From positions 14,660-78,659 of the forward strand of contig CAUWHJ010000014.1 of assembly GCA_963558655.1 (NCBI GenBank): DNA of 64,000 nt. The letters are read 5' to 3'. Positions 8,836 to 15,885 of the stretch are shown here, in pieces. The notes beneath the pieces were generated by a model. That model was not told the origin of the DNA, made no database searches, and saw only the letters and a program-made list of their open reading frames with translations. The position numbers were made by a program, and so were the translations under genes. Numbering within the stretch: the stretch's first letter is position 1; each line of letters begins with the position of its first letter. Source of the stretch: UMGS1590 sp963558655 (GTDB lineage Bacteria > Bacillota > Peptococcia > Peptococcales > Peptococcaceae).

Positions 8836-9044
8836 TGATGACTGAACGACTTCAAGAATATTATCGTCGCTGGCCAGAGCCTATGCAGTGGCGCGACTAT
8901 GAGTACGACGGACCGCTTTCAGATGATGATCAGGAACGGCTTGACTTCGTGTTGACGTTGTCAGAAAAAGAACAACGTGTAATTTTGCTCAATGAAGGAA
9001 ATTCGAAAGAAGCCGTTGACCGATTGTTTAGTAAAGATGAATAA
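8835..9044 (+). CDS. Small acidic protein, candidate immunity protein for the MuF-linked toxin domain
   Basis: 69 residues, strongly acidic and predicted helical (WPEPMQWRDYEYDGPLSDDDQERLDF). The start overlaps the stop of the MuF protein by one base (TGATG), implying translational coupling. No family is recognised. Size, charge and position match immunity proteins downstream of polymorphic toxins; the role is inference from context only. Confidence 0.55.
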   Translation: MMTERLQEYYRRWPEPMQWRDYEYDGPLSDDDQERLDFVLTLSEKEQRVILLNEGNSKEAVDRLFSKDE

Positions 9045-9047
9045 ACC

Positions 9048-9184
9048 ATGAGCATTTTGGAAAAAAGCTCCTCGGTAAGCAGGTCAAAGTCATCTGCACC
9101 GACGGCCTTGAGTATCTGAAAGACAATAGCTTTATGGAGCGTGCAGCGAACGCTGTTAAAGGCGTCGCCGATGTTATTTTATAA
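9048..9184 (+). pseudogene. Short phage gene with an apparent 1-base frameshift near its start
   Basis: The ATG at 9048 gives only 23 codons. The frame shifted by one base is open from 9056 to a TAA at 9182-9184 and reads FGKKLLGKQVKVICTDGLEY and onward, which looks like a real small protein but has no start codon. Adding one T to the TTTT run at 9055-9058 would join the two as MSIFGKKLLG. The sequence then continues LKDNSFMERAANAVKGV. Either the gene is broken or the run was miscalled. Family not recognised. Confidence 0.4.
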
Positions 9185-9187
9185 TCG

Positions 9188-9209
9188 CCACCCACATGGG
9201 TGGTTTTTT
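9188..9209 (+). terminator. Rho-independent terminator
   Basis: CCACCC/GGGTGG stem with a 4-base loop followed by six Ts, placed between the broken short gene and the next phage gene. Confidence 0.8.
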
Positions 9210-9238
9210 CATGCGCATTTTTAAGGGAGGTCACCACC

Positions 9239-9445
9239 ATGCACGAACGCAAAGAAGGCATCAACGGCCAGAGCTTTTTACACACGGACCAGCTACACAC
9301 GGTAACCGTGCCGTGCTTGTACGAAAAAGTGAAGATCTGGAATGGAACAGACTATCAGATCGGTTACCGCCCGATTTATTTGCAAACCCCGCCAGGCGGT
9401 TTGATCACCTACGGTGAGGTCATCAACGGATTGGATGAGACCTGA
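9239..9445 (+). CDS. Phage hypothetical protein, 68 aa
   Basis: MHERKEGINGQSF start after a strong AAGGGAGGT site. The protein is rich in aromatic and beta-prone residues (VPCLYEKVKIW, YQIGYRPIYLQ). It lies between the head morphogenesis gene and the scaffold gene, where small head accessory ORFs are common. No family recognised. Confidence 0.6.
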   Translation: MHERKEGINGQSFLHTDQLHTVTVPCLYEKVKIWNGTDYQIGYRPIYLQTPPGGLITYGEVINGLDET

Positions 9446-9449
9446 GCAT

Positions 9450-9623
9450 GTCGTTAAAATGCTCTAATCTCCCCCATTTTTTATAGATGCGGGCCACATC
9501 GCCCGCGTATGCCGGCATAGCATAATGGCTTATTGCAGCTGCCTTGTAAGCAGAAGATTGTGGGTTCAAGTCCTACTGCCGGCTTTGACCTTGACACGTC
9601 GTTAAACTGTCTATTTTTTATGC
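9450..9623 (+). repeat. Imperfect direct repeats flanking the tRNA-Thr gene
   Basis: GTCGTTAAA-N-TG followed by ATTTTTTAT and ATGC occurs at 9450-9490 and again at 9598-9623, on either side of the tRNA. The second copy lacks about 12 internal bases. The arrangement suggests that the tRNA segment arrived or was duplicated through these short repeats. Confidence 0.45.
9511..9584 (+). tRNA. tRNA-Thr (anticodon TGT), phage-borne
   Basis: A 74-base cloverleaf. The 7-bp acceptor stem is perfect (GCCGGCA with TGCCGGC) and the anticodon loop CTTGTAA gives TGT, which reads ACA (Thr). The T-arm is GTGGG-TTCAAGT-CCTAC and the variable loop has 5 bases. The first anticodon-stem pair is a G-A mismatch. 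CCA is not encoded. It sits inside the head gene cluster and not at the prophage end, so it is cargo and not the integration site. A 6-bp hairpin (9489-9506) lies just upstream. Confidence 0.85.
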
Positions 9624-9713
9624 AAAAATTCGCTGGCCCGGCGTTACAGGGGCAACACGTGCCGTCAAGGATCAGACGTAAAAAACTGTATGCGTGATAG
9701 GAGGTAACCAACT

Positions 9714-10292
9714 ATGCAAAGAGAATTTTTAACAAACCTTGGACTGGAAAAAGAAACCATTGACCAGATTATGGCGGAAAACGGCAAGGACATCAACGCG
9801 GAGAAGGCGAAGCTGGATGCTTTGCAGGCAACGCTTGATGAAGCCAATGAGACCATCAAAGGCTTTAAGGCGAAAGATCTTGACGTTGATGCTGCCAAAA
9901 AATCTGCTGAGGAATGGGAAGCGAAGTACAAGGAAGCGGAAAAAGCCCGCAAAGCAGCTGCGCGAGATCATGCGCTGTCGCAAGAGCTGGGTAAGACCAA
10001 CACAGTTGACCCTGATTTGCTGAAAGCATGCCTGGATATGGATAAGATCATCTTTGATGACGATAACGGCAAAATCATTGGGCTTGACGATCAAATCGCA
10101 GGCATCAAGGAAAACAAGCCGTATTTGTTTGAGGCAGAAAAGAAGCCGAAACTCAAAGGGGCACATCTCGGCGAACCATCTGACGTGCCTGCAGGTGAAG
10201 AACCGGCAGATTTTGGCAAGATGACTTACAGCGAGATGACTGCTTACATCGAGCAGCATCCAGAGGCAGCACAGCAACTCGCAAGACACTAA
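9714..10292 (+). CDS. Phage capsid scaffold protein (GP20-like)
   Basis: 192 residues, almost wholly charged coiled-coil (about residues 10-95, Lys/Glu/Ala heptads), then a short acidic tail. Phage minor structural GP20/scaffold proteins have this form and always precede the major capsid gene. A GATAGGAGGT site precedes the ATG. The scaffold shapes the prohead and is lost before packaging. Confidence 0.88.
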   Translation: MQREFLTNLGLEKETIDQIMAENGKDINAEKAKLDALQATLDEANETIKGFKAKDLDVDAAKKSAEEWEAKYKEAEKARKAAARDHALSQELGKTNTVDPDLLKACLDMDKIIFDDDNGKIIGLDDQIAGIKENKPYLFEAEKKPKLKGAHLGEPSDVPAGEEPADFGKMTYSEMTAYIEQHPEAAQQLARH

Positions 10293-10309
10293 GAAAGGAT
10301 TGATACCAA

Positions 10310-11407
10310 ATGGCAAATACAAAATTCGATGCTAAGTCGTTTAACCCGGAAGCGTTTGGGCGATATATCGAGGCGATCCCAAATGTGACCAAAACAGAGC
10401 TGGCTAGAAGCGGTGCAGTAGGTACTAATGCGAATGCCCGTGATGCTCTGTCTAATCAGACCGGTAGCCTCTACGCACGCGTGCCATACTTCGGCCGTAT
10501 TACGGGAGCAACCAGCCAGAACAACGATGGTAATACAGACATTACCTCTAGCTCTACTACTACATACGAGCAAGGCTTTGTGACTGCATCCAGAATGGAC
10601 GCTTGGACGGAGCGCAGTTTTAGCCGTAACATCTCTGCAGGTGTGAATTTCATGGACCACGTTGCCCAGGAAATTGCATCCCATTATAAACCGGAGGTAA
10701 GACAAGCAATGCTGCTTGCCATGCTCAAAGGAATTTTTTCTATGGCGCCAACTGGCGGCGGTATCGCAGCTACTGCGGCAACAGAATTTTTGGAAAAGCA
10801 CACCTATGATATTACTGGTAATGAAGGTGACGCGGCGCTGGTAGGCCCTGCAACGCTGAACAGTGCCATCCAGCAGGCTTGCGGCGATAACAAGAGCATT
10901 TTTACCCTTGTTATCATGCATTCCGCAGTGGCAACGAATTTGGAGAATCAGAAGCTCTTGAAGTACCTGACTTATACTGATGGGGACGGTATTGAGCGTG
11001 ATTTGCCGCTCGCAACCTGGAACGGTCGCCTTGTGTTGATTGACGATGGAATGCCAGTGGAAACAGTGGCTGGATCGGGCGACGGTGAAGATGCAATTCC
11101 AGCTTATGTCAAGTACACCACCTATGTACTTGGCAATGGCGCGATCATCCTTGATGACATTGGTGATGCAGTACCATACGAAATGGATCGCGATCCTAAG
11201 GTTAATGGCGGGGAAGATACCCTCTATGTACGCGATAGATTTATCTGTGGCGTCGATGGTATCAGCTTTGAGAAACCTGCTACCTTGACCGCGTCTGCAT
11301 CTAACGCAGATTTGGCGAATGGTGCAAACTGGGCCATCATTAACGATGGTACGACTGCTATTCCGCATAAAGCAATTGCTATCGCACAAATCATCTCTAA
11401 GGGTTGA
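10310..11407 (+). CDS. Major capsid protein
   Basis: 365 residues, starting MANTKFDAKSFNPEAFGRY directly after the scaffold gene. It contains FMDHVAQEIASHYKPEVRQ (spine-helix type region), APTGGG and NLENQKLLKYL, consistent with an HK97-fold capsid protein of the PBSX/phiCD type. Size and position are typical. It overlaps the following connector frame by a few bases. Confidence 0.88.
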   Translation: MANTKFDAKSFNPEAFGRYIEAIPNVTKTELARSGAVGTNANARDALSNQTGSLYARVPYFGRITGATSQNNDGNTDITSSSTTTYEQGFVTASRMDAWTERSFSRNISAGVNFMDHVAQEIASHYKPEVRQAMLLAMLKGIFSMAPTGGGIAATAATEFLEKHTYDITGNEGDAALVGPATLNSAIQQACGDNKSIFTLVIMHSAVATNLENQKLLKYLTYTDGDGIERDLPLATWNGRLVLIDDGMPVETVAGSGDGEDAIPAYVKYTTYVLGNGAIILDDIGDAVPYEMDRDPKVNGGEDTLYVRDRFICGVDGISFEKPATLTASASNADLANGANWAIINDGTTAIPHKAIAIAQIISKG

Positions 11408-11412
11408 TCACT

Positions 11413-11856
11413 ATGACCATCTACGATGCTGTGGAGGCGATCAGCGCGGAACTATCCGCGTTGGTCGATCTCTATTTTGATCCAACAGACTATGAAGGGC
11501 TTGACCTGCAGAGTGATGCCTTTGCCAGACGCATGAAGCGTGCCCTTTTTGATCTGCTCCACGAATGCAATCGCGCGGATTTGCCGGAATCTGCCAGAGT
11601 ACCATTTCTGCAATGGGTACTTGATGCAGCCCTTGTTGATGCTTATGAGGCCGGTGTACTATCACCAGATGAGGAAACACTCAGTAAGGTGCGGCCAAAA
11701 GATAGTGTGTCCATTAAGTCGACCAACGTTAGTTATGGCAAGTCTGACTATGAGATCGTTAGAGATGACCGTCGTGAGCTATATAAGACCTTGGCGGATG
11801 AGCTGGATCAAAGATGGTATGAGTTGGCTGCAACGCTGAGAAAGATGAGGTGGTGA
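11413..11856 (+). CDS. Head-tail connector (adaptor) protein
   Basis: 147 residues, mostly helical, with the C-terminal half carrying SIKSTNVSYGKSDYEIVRDDRRELYKTL. It sits straight after the capsid gene, the usual place of gp6/gp15-like adaptors that sit beneath the portal. ATG 11413 has AAGGG 8 bases upstream and is preferred over TTG 11404. Assignment rests on position and fold-like features. Confidence 0.7.
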   Translation: MTIYDAVEAISAELSALVDLYFDPTDYEGLDLQSDAFARRMKRALFDLLHECNRADLPESARVPFLQWVLDAALVDAYEAGVLSPDEETLSKVRPKDSVSIKSTNVSYGKSDYEIVRDDRRELYKTLADELDQRWYELAATLRKMRW

Positions 11857-11858
11857 CT

Positions 11859-12245
11859 ATGAGCCTTATCGATTATGAGGCGTACTTTGACGCTATCTCA
11901 GAGCTTTTTGATTGCAGCGCTACCGTCTACGGTGTAGCGGACGCACCAGCTTTTAACGGTGCTTCCCCAAACATTTCAGGACGCAAACCGGAATTGAGCG
12001 AACCACTCTATGTGGATGTGCCGTGCTATGTGGAGTACGAAAACGCTGATGTGGTTGTTGGCGACATGCCGACGGTGACACAGACGATCACTCTCATCTG
12101 CGCGAATAGTTATGAGATCCCAGAAGGCGCCACAATTGACGTGGTCAAACATGGCGCACAACGACGTTTCCGTGCTGCCGGCATCGCAGATCATCTGGGA
12201 TCGCACCAGGAAATTCCTTTGGAGGGCGTTGACTATGCCTGCTGA
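11859..12245 (+). CDS. Head closure / tail attachment protein
   Basis: 128 residues rich in beta-prone segments (VYVDVPCYVEYENADVVV, TVTQTITLICANSYEIPEG). It lies second in the connector block between adaptor and gp10-like gene, so it is probably the stopper or head-closure protein. The start at ATG 11859 follows AGGTGG; a GTG at 11850 is also in frame. Family name not certain. Confidence 0.6.
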   Translation: MSLIDYEAYFDAISELFDCSATVYGVADAPAFNGASPNISGRKPELSEPLYVDVPCYVEYENADVVVGDMPTVTQTITLICANSYEIPEGATIDVVKHGAQRRFRAAGIADHLGSHQEIPLEGVDYAC

Positions 12246-12765
12246 TACTTCGGATTGGGATGTTTTCATCGACGATCTACGGCGTATTCGGCGCACGCCT
12301 TACGTGTTTTATCGCGAGTGTGCGCATGAGCTTGCAGCGTGATTATTGGCACTTGCCATACCGCGCACGCCAGTAGGTACTTATCCCAATGACAGTGGTA
12401 AAAAAGGTGGCACCTTGCGTCGTGGATGGACGGCGAAAAGTCATCGTGAAGCCGCCAGCGATCCGGGCACACCATCACAGGCAGCAGCAAAAGCCTGGGC
12501 GTATAGCTTGCCCGTACGACACAGAGGCGATACTTATGAGATTGATGTTATTAACCCTGTCGAGTACGCATCTTACGTGGAGTATGGACACAGGCAAGAG
12601 CCTGGGCGATTTGTACCAGCCATCGGAAAACGCTTGAAAGCAAGCTGGGTGGAAGGTCAATACATGTTGACCACATCAGAAGCAGAGCTTAAATCCATCC
12701 AGCCAAAAGTGTTGGAGGCGGTTCTGCAGCGTTGGCTAACGGAGGTGTTTGATCATGGTCAATAA
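12235..12765 (+). pseudogene. HK97 gp10-like tail completion protein interrupted by an in-frame TGA
   Basis: ATG 12235 starts MPADTSDWDVF. The frame continues through a TGA at 12340-12342 (codon 36) without any shift to the true end at 12765. Both sides belong to one gp10-like protein: the part after the stop has RTPVGTYPNDSGKKGGTLRRGW and EYASYVEYGHRQEPGRFVPA, which are family hallmarks. A single CGA-to-TGA change would explain it. A TTG at 12346 could start a shortened 139-residue protein, but it has no clear ribosome binding site. Many neighbouring genes stop at TGA, so reassignment of TGA is unlikely. Confidence 0.75.
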
Positions 12766-13231
12766 TCTCATAGTACCGATTATCAATGGCATTGCAGATG
12801 CGCTTGCACAGATCAATCCAGACGCAAAGATTTTTACTGACACGCCCGATAACGTTCAACCGAACGATGCGGGCTATTTTTATATCAACGGACCGATCTC
12901 CATCACGGAGACGCGGTTTTTGAAGGACAGGCACCAATTAAGGCTTACCTTTGATGTCATGTATTTTCCGCCGGATACGGCAACGGCGGATGCTGGACTG
13001 TTATCTGGCATCGCTTTTGCCATGGTGGAAAGCTGCTATCAGATCACGCCCGCCAGCGTAAAAGATGGCGTCTATACAAAGGACGCTTTGGGGAAGCGCG
13101 GTTTTGATAGGTCGACCACCATTGTTGATGGCGTGGTGCATGTCATGGCGAGCTATGATCTATGGCTTACAACCAAAGAAAAGAAAGAGCTTGTCAAATC
13201 TGTTACTTTTACTTTCGAGAAGAACGAATAG
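12755..13231 (+). CDS. Phage tail terminator-like protein (DUF6838-like)
   Basis: 158 residues with IPIINGIADALAQINPDAKIFTD at the N-terminus and GPISITETRFLKDRHQLRLTFDVMYFP in the middle, the pattern of the small tail terminator proteins before the sheath gene. ATG 12755 has GGAGGTG 9 bases upstream. It overlaps the end of the gp10-like frame by 11 bases. Confidence 0.65.
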   Translation: MVNNLIVPIINGIADALAQINPDAKIFTDTPDNVQPNDAGYFYINGPISITETRFLKDRHQLRLTFDVMYFPPDTATADAGLLSGIAFAMVESCYQITPASVKDGVYTKDALGKRGFDRSTTIVDGVVHVMASYDLWLTTKEKKELVKSVTFTFEKNE

Positions 13232-13243
13232 GAGGGAATCTCC

Positions 13244-14659
13244 ATGGGATTTGGTGGAGGATTATACACCGAACAAAATAAGATCCTGCCGGGTGCTTAT
13301 TTCAAATTCCAGAGTGAAGGTTCCACTGTTGCTACTTATGCCACTCGTGGTCTTGTGGGGTTGATAGCTCCATCAGATTGGTCAGACGGCAAGGTGATGC
13401 GGTTGGTGGTACCTGCGCTGGAATTTGAACACAAGGGGGCGTTGGTGTGGCCTAGAGATGCAGAAAAGGCTATCGGCTATGATGCTTATGCAGCACTACC
13501 GACGTCTTACAGTGGCGAAACTGATCTCGCCAAATGGCTACCGATCTTTGTGCGTGAAGTGTTCCGTAATGCTACGGGATGCTTTATTTATCCATTGTTA
13601 GGCACGACAAAGGCGAAAGCGACCTGCACTTATGGTACGGCAACAAAATACGGTGAGCGCGGTAATGCGTTAGCGGTAAAAATAGTCGCTGAAGACGACG
13701 ATTTTTCTGTGATAACCTTGCTTGATGGCAATGTTGTCGATGAACAGACGGTTGGCGCTTATGCAGATCTTGTAGACAATGCGTGGGTAACGTGGGATAA
13801 GGCTGATGTCGAATTGACTGAAACTGCATCTACTGTGTTTACAGGTGGTGTGAGTGGCACTCCTGACGCTACCGAAGTTGTTGCTGCCGTTGAACAGCTT
13901 GGCGGCTTTGGCGTTAATATGATCGTACCTATGATTACAATGACAGATACAGCGGCCTTTGATGCGTTTTTGGCGCAAAATGAAAAGTATGGTCATTGGA
14001 TGCAAATGGTTTGTGATCATGATGCGGCATGGCTGCCTGAGGGCGGCTCTGAATATTGTATTGGCCCCGATATGGGTACCACCAATAATTTGGTTAATGT
14101 GGAACTGCTCTATCCGTGGATTGCCGGTGCAGAGGCATCTTGCGCTCTGAACGGCACACTGGATAACAGAAAATATGATGGCGAGATCATTGATTTTCTT
14201 GTGAATACTCAGGGATTAAAGCCGCCGACCCAGGAAGAACTTGAGTATGGTATGCGCGCTGGTTACATGATGTTGCATACTGTCGGAACAGAATGGCGTG
14301 TCTTAAACGATGACAATACTTTAATTGAGTATACGCAAAATAAAGACGAAGCGTTTCATCGCAACCAGACGATTCGCGTTTTACAGACCACAGCGAATGA
14401 CTGGTATGGTATTTTCGTCAATGAATTCCTTGGCAAAGCCGGTACCGATGAAGAGGATCGCACCAATTACAAAATGCGTCTCGTCAAGAGCGCACAAAAT
14501 TTTGTAAAACAAAAAGCTATTAAGAATTTCGACTCTAAGGATATCGTGGTCAGTGAAGGCGAGCAGAGCGACAGCTATCATGTTGCTTATTTCGTCCAGC
14601 CAAACCATTGCGTTCGCAAAGTTTACCACGAAATCACTGTGGCCGCGTTCAATGGTTAA
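13244..14659 (+). CDS. Phage tail sheath protein
   Basis: 471 residues starting MGFGGGLYTEQNKILPGAYFKF, the usual XkdK-like sheath N-terminus. It also has VRGLVGLIAPSDW-like text, a central variable domain, and the C-terminal FVNEFLGKAGTDEEDRTNYK with QPNHCVRKVYHEITV. The sheath contracts to drive the tube through the cell envelope, so the tail is of myovirus type. An AGGAGGG site precedes the ATG. Confidence 0.92.
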   Translation: MGFGGGLYTEQNKILPGAYFKFQSEGSTVATYATRGLVGLIAPSDWSDGKVMRLVVPALEFEHKGALVWPRDAEKAIGYDAYAALPTSYSGETDLAKWLPIFVREVFRNATGCFIYPLLGTTKAKATCTYGTATKYGERGNALAVKIVAEDDDFSVITLLDGNVVDEQTVGAYADLVDNAWVTWDKADVELTETASTVFTGGVSGTPDATEVVAAVEQLGGFGVNMIVPMITMTDTAAFDAFLAQNEKYGHWMQMVCDHDAAWLPEGGSEYCIGPDMGTTNNLVNVELLYPWIAGAEASCALNGTLDNRKYDGEIIDFLVNTQGLKPPTQEELEYGMRAGYMMLHTVGTEWRVLNDDNTLIEYTQNKDEAFHRNQTIRVLQTTANDWYGIFVNEFLGKAGTDEEDRTNYKMRLVKSAQNFVKQKAIKNFDSKDIVVSEGEQSDSYHVAYFVQPNHCVRKVYHEITVAAFNG

Positions 14660-14672
14660 GGAGGTGGGCTAA

Positions 14673-15161
14673 ATGGGTTTAATTACAGCGGATATTATGG
14701 ATGATCGTCTGATCGTCAATGGTACGGAGGCCCGCGCTTATCTGCTTTTTCCAGACGGGAGACGCAAAGCCTGGGCGAACTTGATTAAGTTTTCTGCTCA
14801 AATCGATTACAGTAAAACACAGTATCCAGTATTGGGGATGCGCACCAAACCAAGTCGCAAGGGTCAGGGCGCCATCACGGGTAGCTCCACACAGCATTAC
14901 AACGCCAGCGAATTTCGTGAGGCGGCACTCGAATATCAAAATACAGGTGTTGACAGTTATTATGATGTGCAGATCGTCAACGAAGATCCTAATAGCGGTG
15001 TAGGCCGTCAGACTGTTGTGCTCTATGGACTTAACTTTGATAGTGTACCTTTGGCGTTGATTGATGCCGAAGCAGACTATTTGACTGAAGATCTTAGCTT
15101 TACCGCCAACAGCTTTGATTTGGAGAATGTCTTCGGAACCGGCGGCTTAAAGGATGCGTAA
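14673..15161 (+). CDS. Phage tail tube (core) protein, XkdM-like
   Basis: 162 residues directly downstream of the sheath, with DDRLIVNGTEARAYL near the start and a beta-rich body. The order sheath, tube, chaperone is standard for PBSX-like tails. AAGGAGGTGGG precedes the start. Confidence 0.88.
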   Translation: MGLITADIMDDRLIVNGTEARAYLLFPDGRRKAWANLIKFSAQIDYSKTQYPVLGMRTKPSRKGQGAITGSSTQHYNASEFREAALEYQNTGVDSYYDVQIVNEDPNSGVGRQTVVLYGLNFDSVPLALIDAEADYLTEDLSFTANSFDLENVFGTGGLKDA

Positions 15162-15253
15162 TGCTGCGTATGATCGTTGCCGCGTTGTGCTATTTGATGT
15201 GCGGCGCGGTAACGTTGTTTATTTTTAGACTATATTTTCTGGAGGTACGAAAA

Positions 15254-15694
15254 ATGAATTTAGACAGACTAATGAAGCAGAACGTTGAGCAATGCGAAAA
15301 CGTACAATATGCGCCATCTAAGCGCATGAAAGAGGAAGATGGGTCTCTGGTAAAGTGGACATTGCGCCCGCTCACTACGAAAGAATATGACAACATTATG
15401 GAGAAGCACACCCAACGCAACATCGCCAGCAAGCGCAAAGGCGGCACCAGTGTACAAGTAGATATGGTTGCTGTGCTGGATGACATGGTGCTGACCTCTT
15501 TGGTGGAGCCTTCTCTTGCTGATTTGGAAAATAAAAATCTGCAGGATAGCTGGGGTGTGTTTGAACCGCTTGATTTGCTTAAGGCTATGCTTACTGCTGG
15601 CGAGATGACTGATCTGCGTGAAGAGGTGCAGAGTATTTCTGGCTTTGACGCAGAGGCAACGGCCGATTTGGCTGACGAAATCAAAAAAAAATAG
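15254..15694 (+). CDS. Tail assembly chaperone, short form (XkdN-like)
   Basis: 146 residues starting MNLDRLMKQNVEQ at ATG 15254, which has CTGGAGGTACG upstream. An open frame reaching back to 15161 codes a hydrophobic stretch without homologous character and is not taken as the start. The protein has SLVKWTLRPLTTKEYDNIM and ends with KKK encoded in a nine-A run, followed immediately by TAG. It binds the tape measure during tail tube growth. The A-run is a frameshift site for the long form. Confidence 0.85.
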   Translation: MNLDRLMKQNVEQCENVQYAPSKRMKEEDGSLVKWTLRPLTTKEYDNIMEKHTQRNIASKRKGGTSVQVDMVAVLDDMVLTSLVEPSLADLENKNLQDSWGVFEPLDLLKAMLTAGEMTDLREEVQSISGFDAEATADLADEIKKK

Positions 15695-15879
15695 ATGCAG
15701 GGGATGATCTGGACACCAGCATGGCCTATCTCATGCTGATGGATCACCATATCTTACCTCACGAATACAACGCCTTGCCTGGATCGGTAAAGGCGTTTTT
15801 AATTGCCGCTTATCGCAAGAAAAGCGAGGATCAGGAAGAAGCGAACAGAAAGTTAGAAGCAGCCGCAAAAAGGAAGTGA
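15254..15879 (+). CDS. Tail assembly chaperone, long form by -1 frameshift
   Basis: Slipping back one base within the nine As at 15683-15691 skips the TAG. Translation then continues in the -1 frame from IDAGDDLDTSMAYLMLMD to a TGA at 15877-15879. This adds about 60 residues, ending in a Lys-rich helix, 7 bases before the tape measure gene. There is no separate start codon with a ribosome site for this extension. The layout equals lambda G/GT, conserved across tailed phages (Xu, Hendrix and Duda, 2004). The shift is predicted and not shown. Confidence 0.75.
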
Positions 15880-15885
15880 TAGCTG

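Noticed and set aside
9511..9584. Phage tRNA as prophage attachment site
   Set aside because: It lies in the middle of the head genes, about 21 kb from the prophage end, so it cannot mark the junction.
9481..9711. 76-residue minus-strand frame containing AVGLEPTIFCLQ
   Set aside because: This string is the usual translation artefact of a tRNA read on the opposite strand.
10289..11389. 366-residue minus-strand frame over the capsid gene
   Set aside because: Shadow of the major capsid protein, with no ribosome site and no recognisable domain.
12340..12342. TGA reassigned to a sense codon in the phage
   Set aside because: Many phage genes here (terL, portal, minor head protein, amidase neighbours) end at TGA directly before the next gene, so TGA acts as a stop; a point mutation is simpler.
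15161..15253. Upstream start of the tail chaperone at 15161
   Set aside because: The extra 31 residues are hydrophobic and unlike the family; ATG 15254 has a proper ribosome site.
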